27,171 nt of DNA from a virus. Location of the stretch: the IMG/VR virus record IMGVR_UViG_3300027754_000358, positions 1 through 27,171 of that record; one strand, written 5' to 3'. Positions 15,277-21,864 of the stretch are shown here, piece after piece. The position numbers were made by a program, and so were the translations under genes. The notes below the pieces were generated by a model that was not told the DNA's origin, ran no database searches, and saw only the letters and a program-made list of their open reading frames with translations. The stretch's first letter is position 1. Every line of letters starts with the position of its first letter.

Positions 15277-15451
15277 GAAGTAACTCCATCCGCTCCCGCG
15301 ACACGCGCAGGACGTTGTACCGCTGGTGCAGTCGCTCCAGCACCACCACGCGCCGGTCGCCCAGCTTCTCCGCTTGCAGCATCTGCAACACCTCGTCCTC
15401 GGTCTTGGCCGCAAGGACGTGATTTAGTTCACGCCAGGTTAGCCGCTTCAA
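15266..15451 (-). CDS. Small phage protein, unknown function
   Basis: A 61-residue protein with a TTG start at 15451, preceded by GGAG seven bases upstream inside the previous gene. It is helical and charged: LTWRELNHVLAAKTEDEVLQ, then VVVLERLHQRYNVLRVSRER. The ERLHQRYNxLRxxRER ending recurs in small phage early proteins, so the frame is believable. Function is not known. It overlaps the coiled-coil gene upstream by 23 bases and the DUF3310 gene downstream by 11. Confidence 0.68.
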   Translation of the reverse strand: MKRLTWRELNHVLAAKTEDEVLQMLQAEKLGDRRVVVLERLHQRYNVLRVSRERMELLHGI

Positions 15452-15587
15452 TTTTCTTCTCCAGTTCGTTGATGTTCTTCAGCACCCGCACCAGCCCCCG
15501 TTGCGCGGCGTTGAACTGCCGGTAACGGATGGTCAGTTCGGCCTCTGCCGCCTTCAACTTGCTCTTCAATGCGTCGATTCTCTTCAT
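15429..15587 (-). CDS. Small coiled-coil protein
   Basis: A 52-residue protein, ATG at 15587 in an ATGA overlap with the helicase stop. Almost the entire sequence is heptad-like helix (IDALKSKLKAAEAELTIRY, then RVLKNINELEKKIEAA). It may form a dimeric coiled coil or act as a partner of another protein. No membrane segment or signal is present. Function is unknown. Confidence 0.68.
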   Translation of the reverse strand: MKRIDALKSKLKAAEAELTIRYRQFNAAQRGLVRVLKNINELEKKIEAANLA

Positions 15588-16876
15588 TTCAAGGACTCCA
15601 TTGCCATCTCAGATAGGGATTTCTTGTCGTGCAGCGCCGCGTAGATCTTCTCGTCCACGGTCTTGTTCGCCATCAGGACGTAGCACCACACGTCGTGCTT
15701 CTGGCCGCTGCGGTGCAGGCGCCCGATGGTCTGCTCAAACAACTCCAGCGACCACGGCAGGGACAGGAACACGATCTTGCTGCCACCGTGTTGCAGGTTC
15801 AGCCCGTGGCCGGCAGACTTGGGATGCACCAGCAACAGTTCAATCTCGCCCGCGTTCCAACGGTCGATGGCCTCCGGCTCATCCAAGGTGGACGCCCGTG
15901 GGTAGCGGCGCTGCAACTCGGCCAGCTCGGCCTTGTACTGGTAGACGATGATCGTATTGGCGTGCTGGTTCTCGGTCAAGAGGTCATCGAGCAGCGCGAA
16001 CTTGGCGTCATCAAAGAACACCGCGCCTCGGTCGGTGTAGACAAACCCCGAGGCCATCTGCTGGAGCTTGCCCGTCACCACCCCGGCGTTGGCGGCGATG
16101 GCGGTGGTGGTAGGGAACTCCGCAATGAACTTCTTCTTCATGTCATCGTAGGGCGTCCGGTCGCCCAGATCGCACGTCAGCACGACCGTGTGCAGCGGCG
16201 GCAGCTTGTCGGCGTACACGCCCGCCTCCAGCACGAACGTGGCGGGCTTGATGCGCTCCATCACCTGTTCCAGCGCCCCGGTGGCGGGCGTCCACTCACC
16301 GAAGTCACGGTTGATGCAGTGGAAGTACTGTTGCAGGAACGCGCCCTTGGCCCGGCCCAACAGCGTCTGGTCGATCACCTTGCACTGGCCGAACACATCC
16401 TCCAGCCCGTTGCTGGTGAAGCTGCCGGTCAGCCCCCAGCGGATCCGCATAGCGTCCAGCACCTTGACCAGCGCCTTGAAGCGTTTGCCCGATGGGTTCT
16501 TCAGACGCGTCAGCTCGTCGAACACCACGCCATCGAAATGCAAGGGTTGCTCGGCCAGCCATTGCAGGTTGTCGTAGGTGGCGACGACCACTTGGACGTT
16601 GGCCTGGAGCGCCTTGACCCGTTGCGTCGGCGTGCCGATGACAACAGACAGCGACAGCGTGGGCGCCCACAGCTTGGCCTCTGACGGCCAAACGCTGACG
16701 GCCACACGCTTGGGCGCGACAACAAGGAACCGCTGCACCTCGCCAGCCGCCAGCATGTCGCGCATGGCGGTCAGGGTGATGGCGGTCTTGCCGGCACCGA
16801 CGGGCGCAAGGATCATCGCCCGGTCACGCTCGTACAGGAAAGTAGCCGCCACGTCTTGGTAGGGTCTCAGTTCCAT
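15584..16876 (-). CDS. SNF2-type superfamily 2 DNA helicase / translocase
   Basis: A 430-residue protein with both RecA-like lobes. Lobe 1 has LRPYQ (Q-like motif, residues 3-7), Walker A APVGAGKT (24-31), motif Ia VVAPKRVAVSVW (52-63), and motif II D120-E121-L122 in place of DEAH. The DELTRLKNPSGKRFKAL run after it is typical of phage SNF2 proteins. Motif III is LTGSF (149-153). Lobe 2 has motif V HPKSAGHGLNLQ (351-362) and motif VI QTIGRLHRSGQ (382-392) with both arginines. It probably remodels or unwinds DNA during replication or recombination. ATG at 16876 overlaps the methyltransferase-like stop by ten bases. Confidence 0.9.
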   Translation of the reverse strand: MELRPYQDVAATFLYERDRAMILAPVGAGKTAITLTAMRDMLAAGEVQRFLVVAPKRVAVSVWPSEAKLWAPTLSLSVVIGTPTQRVKALQANVQVVVATYDNLQWLAEQPLHFDGVVFDELTRLKNPSGKRFKALVKVLDAMRIRWGLTGSFTSNGLEDVFGQCKVIDQTLLGRAKGAFLQQYFHCINRDFGEWTPATGALEQVMERIKPATFVLEAGVYADKLPPLHTVVLTCDLGDRTPYDDMKKKFIAEFPTTTAIAANAGVVTGKLQQMASGFVYTDRGAVFFDDAKFALLDDLLTENQHANTIIVYQYKAELAELQRRYPRASTLDEPEAIDRWNAGEIELLLVHPKSAGHGLNLQHGGSKIVFLSLPWSLELFEQTIGRLHRSGQKHDVWCYVLMANKTVDEKIYAALHDKKSLSEMAMESLK

Positions 16877-17448
16877 TGTGCGGCCATTGCGTCGGCAATA
16901 CCTTGATACGTTGCGCTACGCAACTTCCAACGGTCAGCACTCGGGCCTAGTTTGTTCTGGCCGGAAGGCGTCTGATTGGCGCGGCGCGTCTTGTTGTCGC
17001 CCGGCAGCTTGTCGGTAGGCACCAACGGCGGCAGGTTCTTCAGCCACAGACACGTCTTTTTGCTGGCGTCATGTCCAAACCACCACGGTTGAATGATCTG
17101 ATCGGGCTTGCGAACGCGGGTGCTGATGATACTGACCGGGTTCTCCAGCGCGATCTTCTTGATGCGCGCACCCAGCAACAACTGCACAAACGCCAGCGCG
17201 TCTTCCGTTAACTCGGGGTCGCGCAACCCACGGGTTGTCCAATGCATACCGGACACCGACAGATAGGTGCAAGGCGGGTGGGCTATCATCATGTCCCATC
17301 CATCTGCGATAACGTCAGACACATCGCCTTGGTAATGCGGCCCCGGCGCGTCAGTTGGCAACAGATCGCAACTCATTGCGGTATGCCCCCCCCGTATAAA
17401 AGCATCGCGCACCACACCACTGTACTCACAAGCTACTAAGATACGCAT
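16867..17448 (-). CDS. DNA cytosine-methyltransferase-like protein (minimal)
   Basis: A 193-residue protein, ATG at 17448 after GGAAGAAG. It begins RILVACEYSGVVRDAF (motif I-like SAM-binding segment) and has the catalytic-loop pattern HPPCTYLSVSG with PPC at 58-60. LENPVS with ENP at 102-104 parallels the ENV motif. A C-terminal YQGIADAMAAQW helix resembles motif X. Cytosine-5 methyltransferases are usually above 300 residues with a target-recognition domain, and that domain is absent here. The 62-residue region 115-177 is basic and Pro-rich. It may methylate or otherwise modify phage DNA, or be a derived non-catalytic form. Confidence 0.65.
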   Translation of the reverse strand: MRILVACEYSGVVRDAFIRGGHTAMSCDLLPTDAPGPHYQGDVSDVIADGWDMMIAHPPCTYLSVSGMHWTTRGLRDPELTEDALAFVQLLLGARIKKIALENPVSIISTRVRKPDQIIQPWWFGHDASKKTCLWLKNLPPLVPTDKLPGDNKTRRANQTPSGQNKLGPSADRWKLRSATYQGIADAMAAQWN

Positions 17449-17701
17449 CGACTTCTTCCTTTGATCTAATCACAATGTAATTCATCCCCATGCGGCGCAT
17501 GTCGGCAGCAAACAGCTTCTGCCACGGTGACAAGCGACCCTTGGCGGTCTTCAGTTCCACGAACCACACCACACCACCAGGCAGCAGCACGATGCGGTCA
17601 GCCACACCGACATGGCCCGGTGACACCCACTTGTACGCCTTGCCGCCATGCTCGATGGCGCGGCGTACAAGGTAGCGTTCAATGTCACGTTCTAGTTCCA
17701 T
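17426..17701 (-). CDS. VRR-NUC domain nuclease
   Basis: A 91-residue stand-alone VRR-NUC protein (PD-(D/E)XK fold). Visible active-site residues: an acidic first helix (E2/E4), G32...D35 in VGVADRIVLLPGG, E49-x-K51 in FVELKTAKG, and Q61 in LSPWQKLF. Family members cut branched or flapped DNA and often accompany phage SNF2 helicases, as here, where helicase and nuclease are in one operon. It is the first gene of the minus-strand cluster, next to the divergent intergenic region. The ribosome site before ATG 17701 is weak. It overlaps the next gene by 23 bases. Confidence 0.88.
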   Translation of the reverse strand: MELERDIERYLVRRAIEHGGKAYKWVSPGHVGVADRIVLLPGGVVWFVELKTAKGRLSPWQKLFAADMRRMGMNYIVIRSKEEVDAYLSSL

Positions 17702-17712
17702 GAAAGAAACTT

Positions 17713-17741
17713 TAGCACAGAAATAAAAAGTGTGGTATTAT
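17713..17741 (+). promoter_or_regulatory. Extended -10 promoter candidate for the replication operon
   Basis: In the AT-rich divergent gap 17702-17772, TGG-TATTAT (17733-17741) forms an extended -10 element. The -35 region 17 bases upstream (TAGCAC) is poor, as tolerated by extended -10 promoters. AAAGGA at 17759-17764 is the ribosome site for the first gene. No equally clear promoter was found for the opposite, minus-strand operon in this gap. Confidence 0.5.
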
Positions 17742-17772
17742 TTTTTCTCCACTTCAATAAAGGACACTAAAA

Positions 17773-18096
17773 ATGGAACACCACGGTGACGAAGACTACA
17801 AGGCAGAACCTACCGAGCGCGAGCTAGAACTTGCGCTTGAGACAATAGTCGAGTGCATCCTCAACCACGGCGGTTATCCCGCACAGGGCCGCCGCCAGTT
17901 TGACCTGTACGATTTTCTTTTCGAGAACCGCGATCCTAGCTACGCAATGGAGATGTACGTTGCTGCCATGAGCAGCGACACGCTCTCGTTTGAGACTCGC
18001 ATCCACCGTGAGCGCAAGCTTGTCGAGGCGGTGCTGTTCAAGCATCTGACCGGATCCGAACTGGTCGCCGAGCGCGCAGCGGAGGACGCAGAATGA
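17773..18096 (+). CDS. Acidic protein, unknown function
   Basis: A 107-residue acidic protein, ATG with AAAGGA eight bases upstream. It is mostly helical (ERELELALETIVECILNHGG, then RIHRERKLVEAVLFKHLTG) with an acidic tail (ERAAEDAE). It is the first gene of the plus-strand replication operon and overlaps the DUF2800 nuclease gene by four bases (ATGA). No family is recognised. Tight coupling suggests a function linked to the nuclease, such as a regulator or partner, but this is inference. Confidence 0.7.
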   Translation: MEHHGDEDYKAEPTERELELALETIVECILNHGGYPAQGRRQFDLYDFLFENRDPSYAMEMYVAAMSSDTLSFETRIHRERKLVEAVLFKHLTGSELVAERAAEDAE

Positions 18097-19193
18097 AGCA
18101 CTCCACAGTCGTCGGCGGCTCGACCGCAAAGCGTGTGATGCACTGCCCAGGCAGCGTGGCGCTGGTGCAACTGGCACCACCGTCACCTTCCAGCGTCTAT
18201 GCTGATAAAGGCACACTGCTGCACACCGCCATCAGCGAGGTGCTGCTGGGCGAGGACAACGTGATCGGCATGACCTACGAGGGCCAGACCCTCGACCAGA
18301 CCCTGTTCGATGACAAGGTGCAAGTGGCCCTTGACCTATTGGACACGCTCGACCCCGACGGGCAGATGAAGCTCGCCATTGAGACTCGCGTCGGGTTTGG
18401 CAAGTTCTTGCCCGGTGCGTTTGGCTCTTGCGATGTGCTGGGCCGCATCGGTAACACGGCCTACGTCATAGATTGGAAGTTCGGTGATGGTGTGATCGTG
18501 GATGCGGAGCAAAACGAGCAACTGATGTACTACGCCGCTGCGGCCATGCGTACCCCCGAGGTCGCGTGGGTGTTTGATGGCGCGGTTGCCATTGAGTGCG
18601 TCATCATCCAGCCCCCGGTCATTCGCCAGTGGACAACAACGCCAGCGCGCATCAAGGCGTTCGAGAAGGATCTGAAACGTGCGGTGAAGATCAGCGCGCA
18701 GCCGGATGCCAAGTTGAACCCCGGTGATCATTGCCGCTTTTGCCCGGCGAAGCCGACCTGCCCCGCCATGACCGGCGCGGTGGATCGTGCGCTGAAGGTG
18801 AAGCTGGACGCGGTGGACGACGAGATGCTGGGCAAGTACGCCGCCAACGCCGTGCTGTTGCAGGGCTGGATCGACAGCCTGAACGAATTGGTGCAGACCA
18901 AGATCGAGAAGGGATATAAAATACCTGGCTGGAAGATGGTCGCCAAGCGCGGCACACGCAAGTGGGCTGACCCAAAAGCGGCGCCAGACGCCCTCAAGGC
19001 CCTTGGCATCAACCCCATCAAACAGGAGTTGGTGTCCCCGGCGCAAGCCGAGAAGTTGCTGAAGAAGAATCTGCCCGATGGACTGACCGTGTCAGTCTCA
19101 TCAGGCGATACGTTGGCACCGGAGTCAGATCCGAGGCCAGCGGTTTTGCAAATCGGGTCGCAACTTACCGCAGCCCTTTCTAAACTCATCTAG
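18093..19193 (+). CDS. DUF2800 RecB-type nuclease with four-Cys (Fe-S-like) cluster
   Basis: A 366-residue protein of the PD-(D/E)XK RecB/Cas4 group. Motifs in order: C18 in MHCPGS; GTLLH with H44; D114 in GSCDVLG; D127-W-K129 in VIDWKFG; Q143-x-x-x-Y in QLMYY. Then comes C214-x2-C217-x5-C223 (CRFCPAKPTC). C18 with the three C-terminal cysteines matches the iron-sulfur staple of AddB/Cas4 nucleases. The likely role is a 5' or 3' exonuclease in recombination or DNA-end processing. The following 220-residue gene would then supply a DNA-binding partner. The start overlaps the previous stop by four bases. Confidence 0.88.
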   Translation: MKHSTVVGGSTAKRVMHCPGSVALVQLAPPSPSSVYADKGTLLHTAISEVLLGEDNVIGMTYEGQTLDQTLFDDKVQVALDLLDTLDPDGQMKLAIETRVGFGKFLPGAFGSCDVLGRIGNTAYVIDWKFGDGVIVDAEQNEQLMYYAAAAMRTPEVAWVFDGAVAIECVIIQPPVIRQWTTTPARIKAFEKDLKRAVKISAQPDAKLNPGDHCRFCPAKPTCPAMTGAVDRALKVKLDAVDDEMLGKYAANAVLLQGWIDSLNELVQTKIEKGYKIPGWKMVAKRGTRKWADPKAAPDALKALGINPIKQELVSPAQAEKLLKKNLPDGLTVSVSSGDTLAPESDPRPAVLQIGSQLTAALSKLI

Positions 19194-19203
19194 GAGTACA
19201 GTA

Positions 19204-19866
19204 ATGTCTAATATCGTAACTTTCGCAGGTGCAAATCTCCCCGCAGTCTCGTCCCTCTCGCAGTCCCTTCGTAAGTTGGAGTCCACCGCAGGCCCATCGG
19301 GCGTTGTGATCTTGAAGATGGATCGCACCGGCCACTGGGTGTTCGGTGCAGACCAAACCGAGGTGGAGGGCGGCAGCCATTGGGCCGTCAATCCCTTTTC
19401 GTTCGTCCACGGCTTCATCGCCTGGGGCGATGGCGAGGTTCTCGGGGAGCGCATGGCCTCGGTCAGCGACCCGCTGCCGGAGCTGGACGCAGCGCCTCCC
19501 GGTGCCAAGAAAGGCTGGGAGACACAGGTCGGCATGAGCCTCAAGTGCGTCACCGGCGAGGACACCGGCATGGAAGCGCGGTTCACTACCACCAGTGTCG
19601 GCGGCAAGCGGGCCGTGCAGGAGCTGGCCGTCGCCATCGCGGCGCAGGTGGACAAGGATCAGTCCACCCCGGTGCCAATCGTCAAGCTGGAGAGTGAGTA
19701 TTACCAGCACAAGAGTTATGGCCGCATCTACACGCCAGCGTTCGACATGGTGGAGTGGGTCAGCCTGACCGCTGAGGCAGGCGCACCAGCAGCGCCCGCC
19801 CCGGCACCGGCAGTGGAGGCTCCGGCCCCCGCACCGGCTGGGCGTCGTCGTCGGGTGGTAGCGTAG
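19204..19866 (+). CDS. Probable single-strand DNA-binding / recombination partner protein (inferred)
   Basis: A 220-residue protein, ATG with AGGAG seven to eight bases upstream. The body (residues 1-185) is beta-rich with several aromatic residues (GHWVFGADQTEVEGGSHW, then YYQHKSYGRIYTPAFD). A Pro/Ala linker follows (APAAPAPAPAVEAPAPAPAG) and a short basic tail, RRRRVVA. Phages that encode a DUF2800 nuclease usually carry a ssDNA-binding-type protein beside it, often DUF2815. This protein holds that place between nuclease and polymerase but has no clear DUF2815 or OB-fold signature. The flexible tail is basic rather than acidic, unlike bacterial SSB. Function is inferred from position. Confidence 0.5.
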   Translation: MSNIVTFAGANLPAVSSLSQSLRKLESTAGPSGVVILKMDRTGHWVFGADQTEVEGGSHWAVNPFSFVHGFIAWGDGEVLGERMASVSDPLPELDAAPPGAKKGWETQVGMSLKCVTGEDTGMEARFTTTSVGGKRAVQELAVAIAAQVDKDQSTPVPIVKLESEYYQHKSYGRIYTPAFDMVEWVSLTAEAGAPAAPAPAPAVEAPAPAPAGRRRRVVA

Positions 19867-19876
19867 GGGCAGCAGC

Positions 19877-21802
19877 GTGATCTGGTTGGATTTTGAAACC
19901 CGATCACGCTGCGACTTACCCAGTCGCGGCGTCTACAACTACGCGCAGGATGCCAGCACCGAGGTGCTGTGCATGTCCTACGCTTTCGATGATGGCGAGG
20001 TGGCGACTTGGTTGCCGGGTCAGCCCTTCCCCAACATCAGCGGCCATCAGATCATGGCCCACAACGCCGCTTTCGAGCGGCTCATTTTTTGGTATGTCCT
20101 CTGCCCAGACATAGGTGTGCCTGAACCAAGGCTGGAGCAGTTCCATTGTACGGCAGCCCAAGCAAGAGCGAACTGCCTCCCCGGCAGCTTGGAGGACGTA
20201 GGTCGCGCCGTGTCCAGCAAGATGCGGAAAGACCATCGCGGGGCGCAACTTATTCGCCTCTTGTGCATCCCCCGCAAGGACGGCACCTTCAACACCGACC
20301 CCGCCGTGATGGCCGAGATGGTGGCCTACTGCGAGCAGGACGTGCGCGCCATGCGCGAGATCAGCAAGGGTATGCGCCCGCTGTCGGACACGGAACTCGC
20401 CGACTACCACGTGAATGAACGTATTAACGACCGTGGCGTGCTGGTGGATACTGACCTCTGCCATGCTGCGGTCAGCTACGCCGAGGCCGAGTTGGCCGAG
20501 ATACAGGCCATCGTGGCCGAGGTGTCCGAGGGCGCAATCACTAGCGTCCGGTCGCCCAAGATGCGCCAATGGGTGCAGGATCGCGTCGGCCCCGAGGCCG
20601 TCAAGCTCATGTGGACGGGTGAGCGGTTCAGCATCGACAAGTCGGTGCGGGCGAACCTGCTCACCCTCGGGCCTGACGAGGTGCCCGCCGATGTAGCCGA
20701 GGTCATCCAGTGCGCCGATGACCTGTGGGCGTCCTCCGTTGCCAAGTTCAAACGGCTGGCCGAGTTGGCCGACACCGAGGACGACCGGGTGCGCGGCGCG
20801 TTCGTCTTTGCCGGGGGCAGCGCAACAGGCCGCGCCAGTTCCTACGGCGCCCAAGTCCACAACTTTACCCGCAAGACCGCCAAAGACCCCGCCGCCGTGC
20901 GCCAGGCGATGGTGCGCGGTCACAAGATCGTCCCCGCCTTCGGCCCCCGCGTCACCGATGTTTTGAAAGGTATGCTACGCCCCGCGCTCATCCCGGCGCC
21001 GGGCAACGTGCTGGTGGTGGCCGACTGGTCGGCCATCGAGGGCCGCGTCAATCCGTGGTTGTCCAACTGCCCGGCAGGGGAGGCCAAGCTCGACGTGTTC
21101 AGGTCTGGGCGTGACCCGTACCGGGTCAACGCGATGGCGACCTTCGGCGTGGCCTATGCCGACGTGACCGGCGACCAGAGACAGGTCGGCAAGGTGCAGG
21201 AGCTGGCCCTTGGATTCTTGGGCGGTGAGGGATCGTTCGACACCTTTGGCCGGGTGTATGGTGTTAAGGTGGAGAACGTCCCCCGCGTGATACGCCTCTG
21301 GCGCACCGCCAACCCGTGGGCGATGCAGCACGGGCAGGATCTTGAGGCCGCCTACACCCGCGCCATGCGAAACGTCGGGCGCGAGTTCCCTGCGGGCCGC
21401 GTGGTGTACCTCTACGACGGCCAGCACCTGTGGTACGCGCTGCCCTCGGGCCGGGTGCTGTGCTACCCGTTCGCCAAACTGGAGGCCGATGGCGTATCCT
21501 ACCTCAAGGCCGCATGGAAACCCGCAGCCGATGCTACCGAGTGGCCCCGCGCCCGTCTGTGGCGAGGGCTGGCGGTCGAGAACATTACCCAAGCAACGGC
21601 CAACGATCTGCTACGCCATGCGCTGCGGCATCTGGAGGGCGTGGTGCTGCATGTGCATGACGAGGTGGTGGTGGAGTGTCTGGAGGAGGATAGCGAACGT
21701 GTCGCTGCGGAGGTGGAGCGTGTGATGTGCGAGGCGCCCGCGTGGGCCGTTGGCTTGCCGCTTGCGGCAGAGGTAAAGATTATGACAAGGTACGGAAAAT
21801 AA
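19877..21802 (+). CDS. Family A DNA polymerase with 3'-5' exonuclease domain
   Basis: A 641-residue replicative polymerase, GTG start with AGGGG seven bases upstream. Exonuclease domain (about 1-200): D5-F-E7 (Exo I), MAHNAAFERLIFW (Exo II region), YCEQD with D155 (Exo III), so proofreading should be active. Polymerase domain: motif A VVADWSAIEGRV with D383, motif B region RQVGKVQELALGFLGG, motif C HVHDEVVVE with D595. All catalytic acids are present. The DWSAIEGR form of motif A, instead of DYSQIELR, is typical of this phage group. No thioredoxin-binding or 5' nuclease domain is seen. The gene is followed by a strong hairpin before the primase gene. Confidence 0.93.
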   Translation: MIWLDFETRSRCDLPSRGVYNYAQDASTEVLCMSYAFDDGEVATWLPGQPFPNISGHQIMAHNAAFERLIFWYVLCPDIGVPEPRLEQFHCTAAQARANCLPGSLEDVGRAVSSKMRKDHRGAQLIRLLCIPRKDGTFNTDPAVMAEMVAYCEQDVRAMREISKGMRPLSDTELADYHVNERINDRGVLVDTDLCHAAVSYAEAELAEIQAIVAEVSEGAITSVRSPKMRQWVQDRVGPEAVKLMWTGERFSIDKSVRANLLTLGPDEVPADVAEVIQCADDLWASSVAKFKRLAELADTEDDRVRGAFVFAGGSATGRASSYGAQVHNFTRKTAKDPAAVRQAMVRGHKIVPAFGPRVTDVLKGMLRPALIPAPGNVLVVADWSAIEGRVNPWLSNCPAGEAKLDVFRSGRDPYRVNAMATFGVAYADVTGDQRQVGKVQELALGFLGGEGSFDTFGRVYGVKVENVPRVIRLWRTANPWAMQHGQDLEAAYTRAMRNVGREFPAGRVVYLYDGQHLWYALPSGRVLCYPFAKLEADGVSYLKAAWKPAADATEWPRARLWRGLAVENITQATANDLLRHALRHLEGVVLHVHDEVVVECLEEDSERVAAEVERVMCEAPAWAVGLPLAAEVKIMTRYGK

Positions 21803-21805
21803 CAA

Positions 21806-21832
21806 CGGCCCACGGGGAGGAACCGTGGGCCG
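21806..21832 (+). promoter_or_regulatory. Perfect 10-bp hairpin with Shine-Dalgarno-like loop
   Basis: The arms CGGCCCACGG and CCGTGGGCCG pair perfectly and enclose the loop GGAGGAA. It begins three bases after the polymerase stop and ends 32 bases before the primase start. There is no T run on the plus side, so it is not a normal terminator in that direction. The loop would expose a ribosome-binding sequence. It may regulate or protect the mRNA between the two genes. Confidence 0.6.
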
Positions 21833-21860
21833 CCAAGTAACAACCAACCAAGAGGAATAA
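21825..21860 (+). CDS. Possible 11-codon leader ORF before the primase gene (speculative)
   Basis: A GTG inside the right arm of the hairpin lies four bases after the GGAGG in the loop. It opens a frame of 11 codons (VGRQVTTNQEE) that ends with TAA at 21858-21860, four bases before the primase ATG. Its last two sense codons, GAG GAA, are the primase ribosome site. If translated it could couple polymerase-region translation to the primase. It is short enough to arise by chance. Confidence 0.25.
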   Translation: MGRQVTTNQEE

Positions 21861-21864
21861 TAGC

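Noticed and set aside
15629-16684. Long plus-strand frame opposite the SNF2 helicase
   Set aside because: It is antisense to a helicase with all motifs in place; the product is rich in Leu, Gln, His and Arg and has no domain.
21806-21832. Ordinary terminator of the polymerase gene
   Set aside because: The stem is strong but no T run follows on the plus strand, and the downstream primase gene needs transcription through it.
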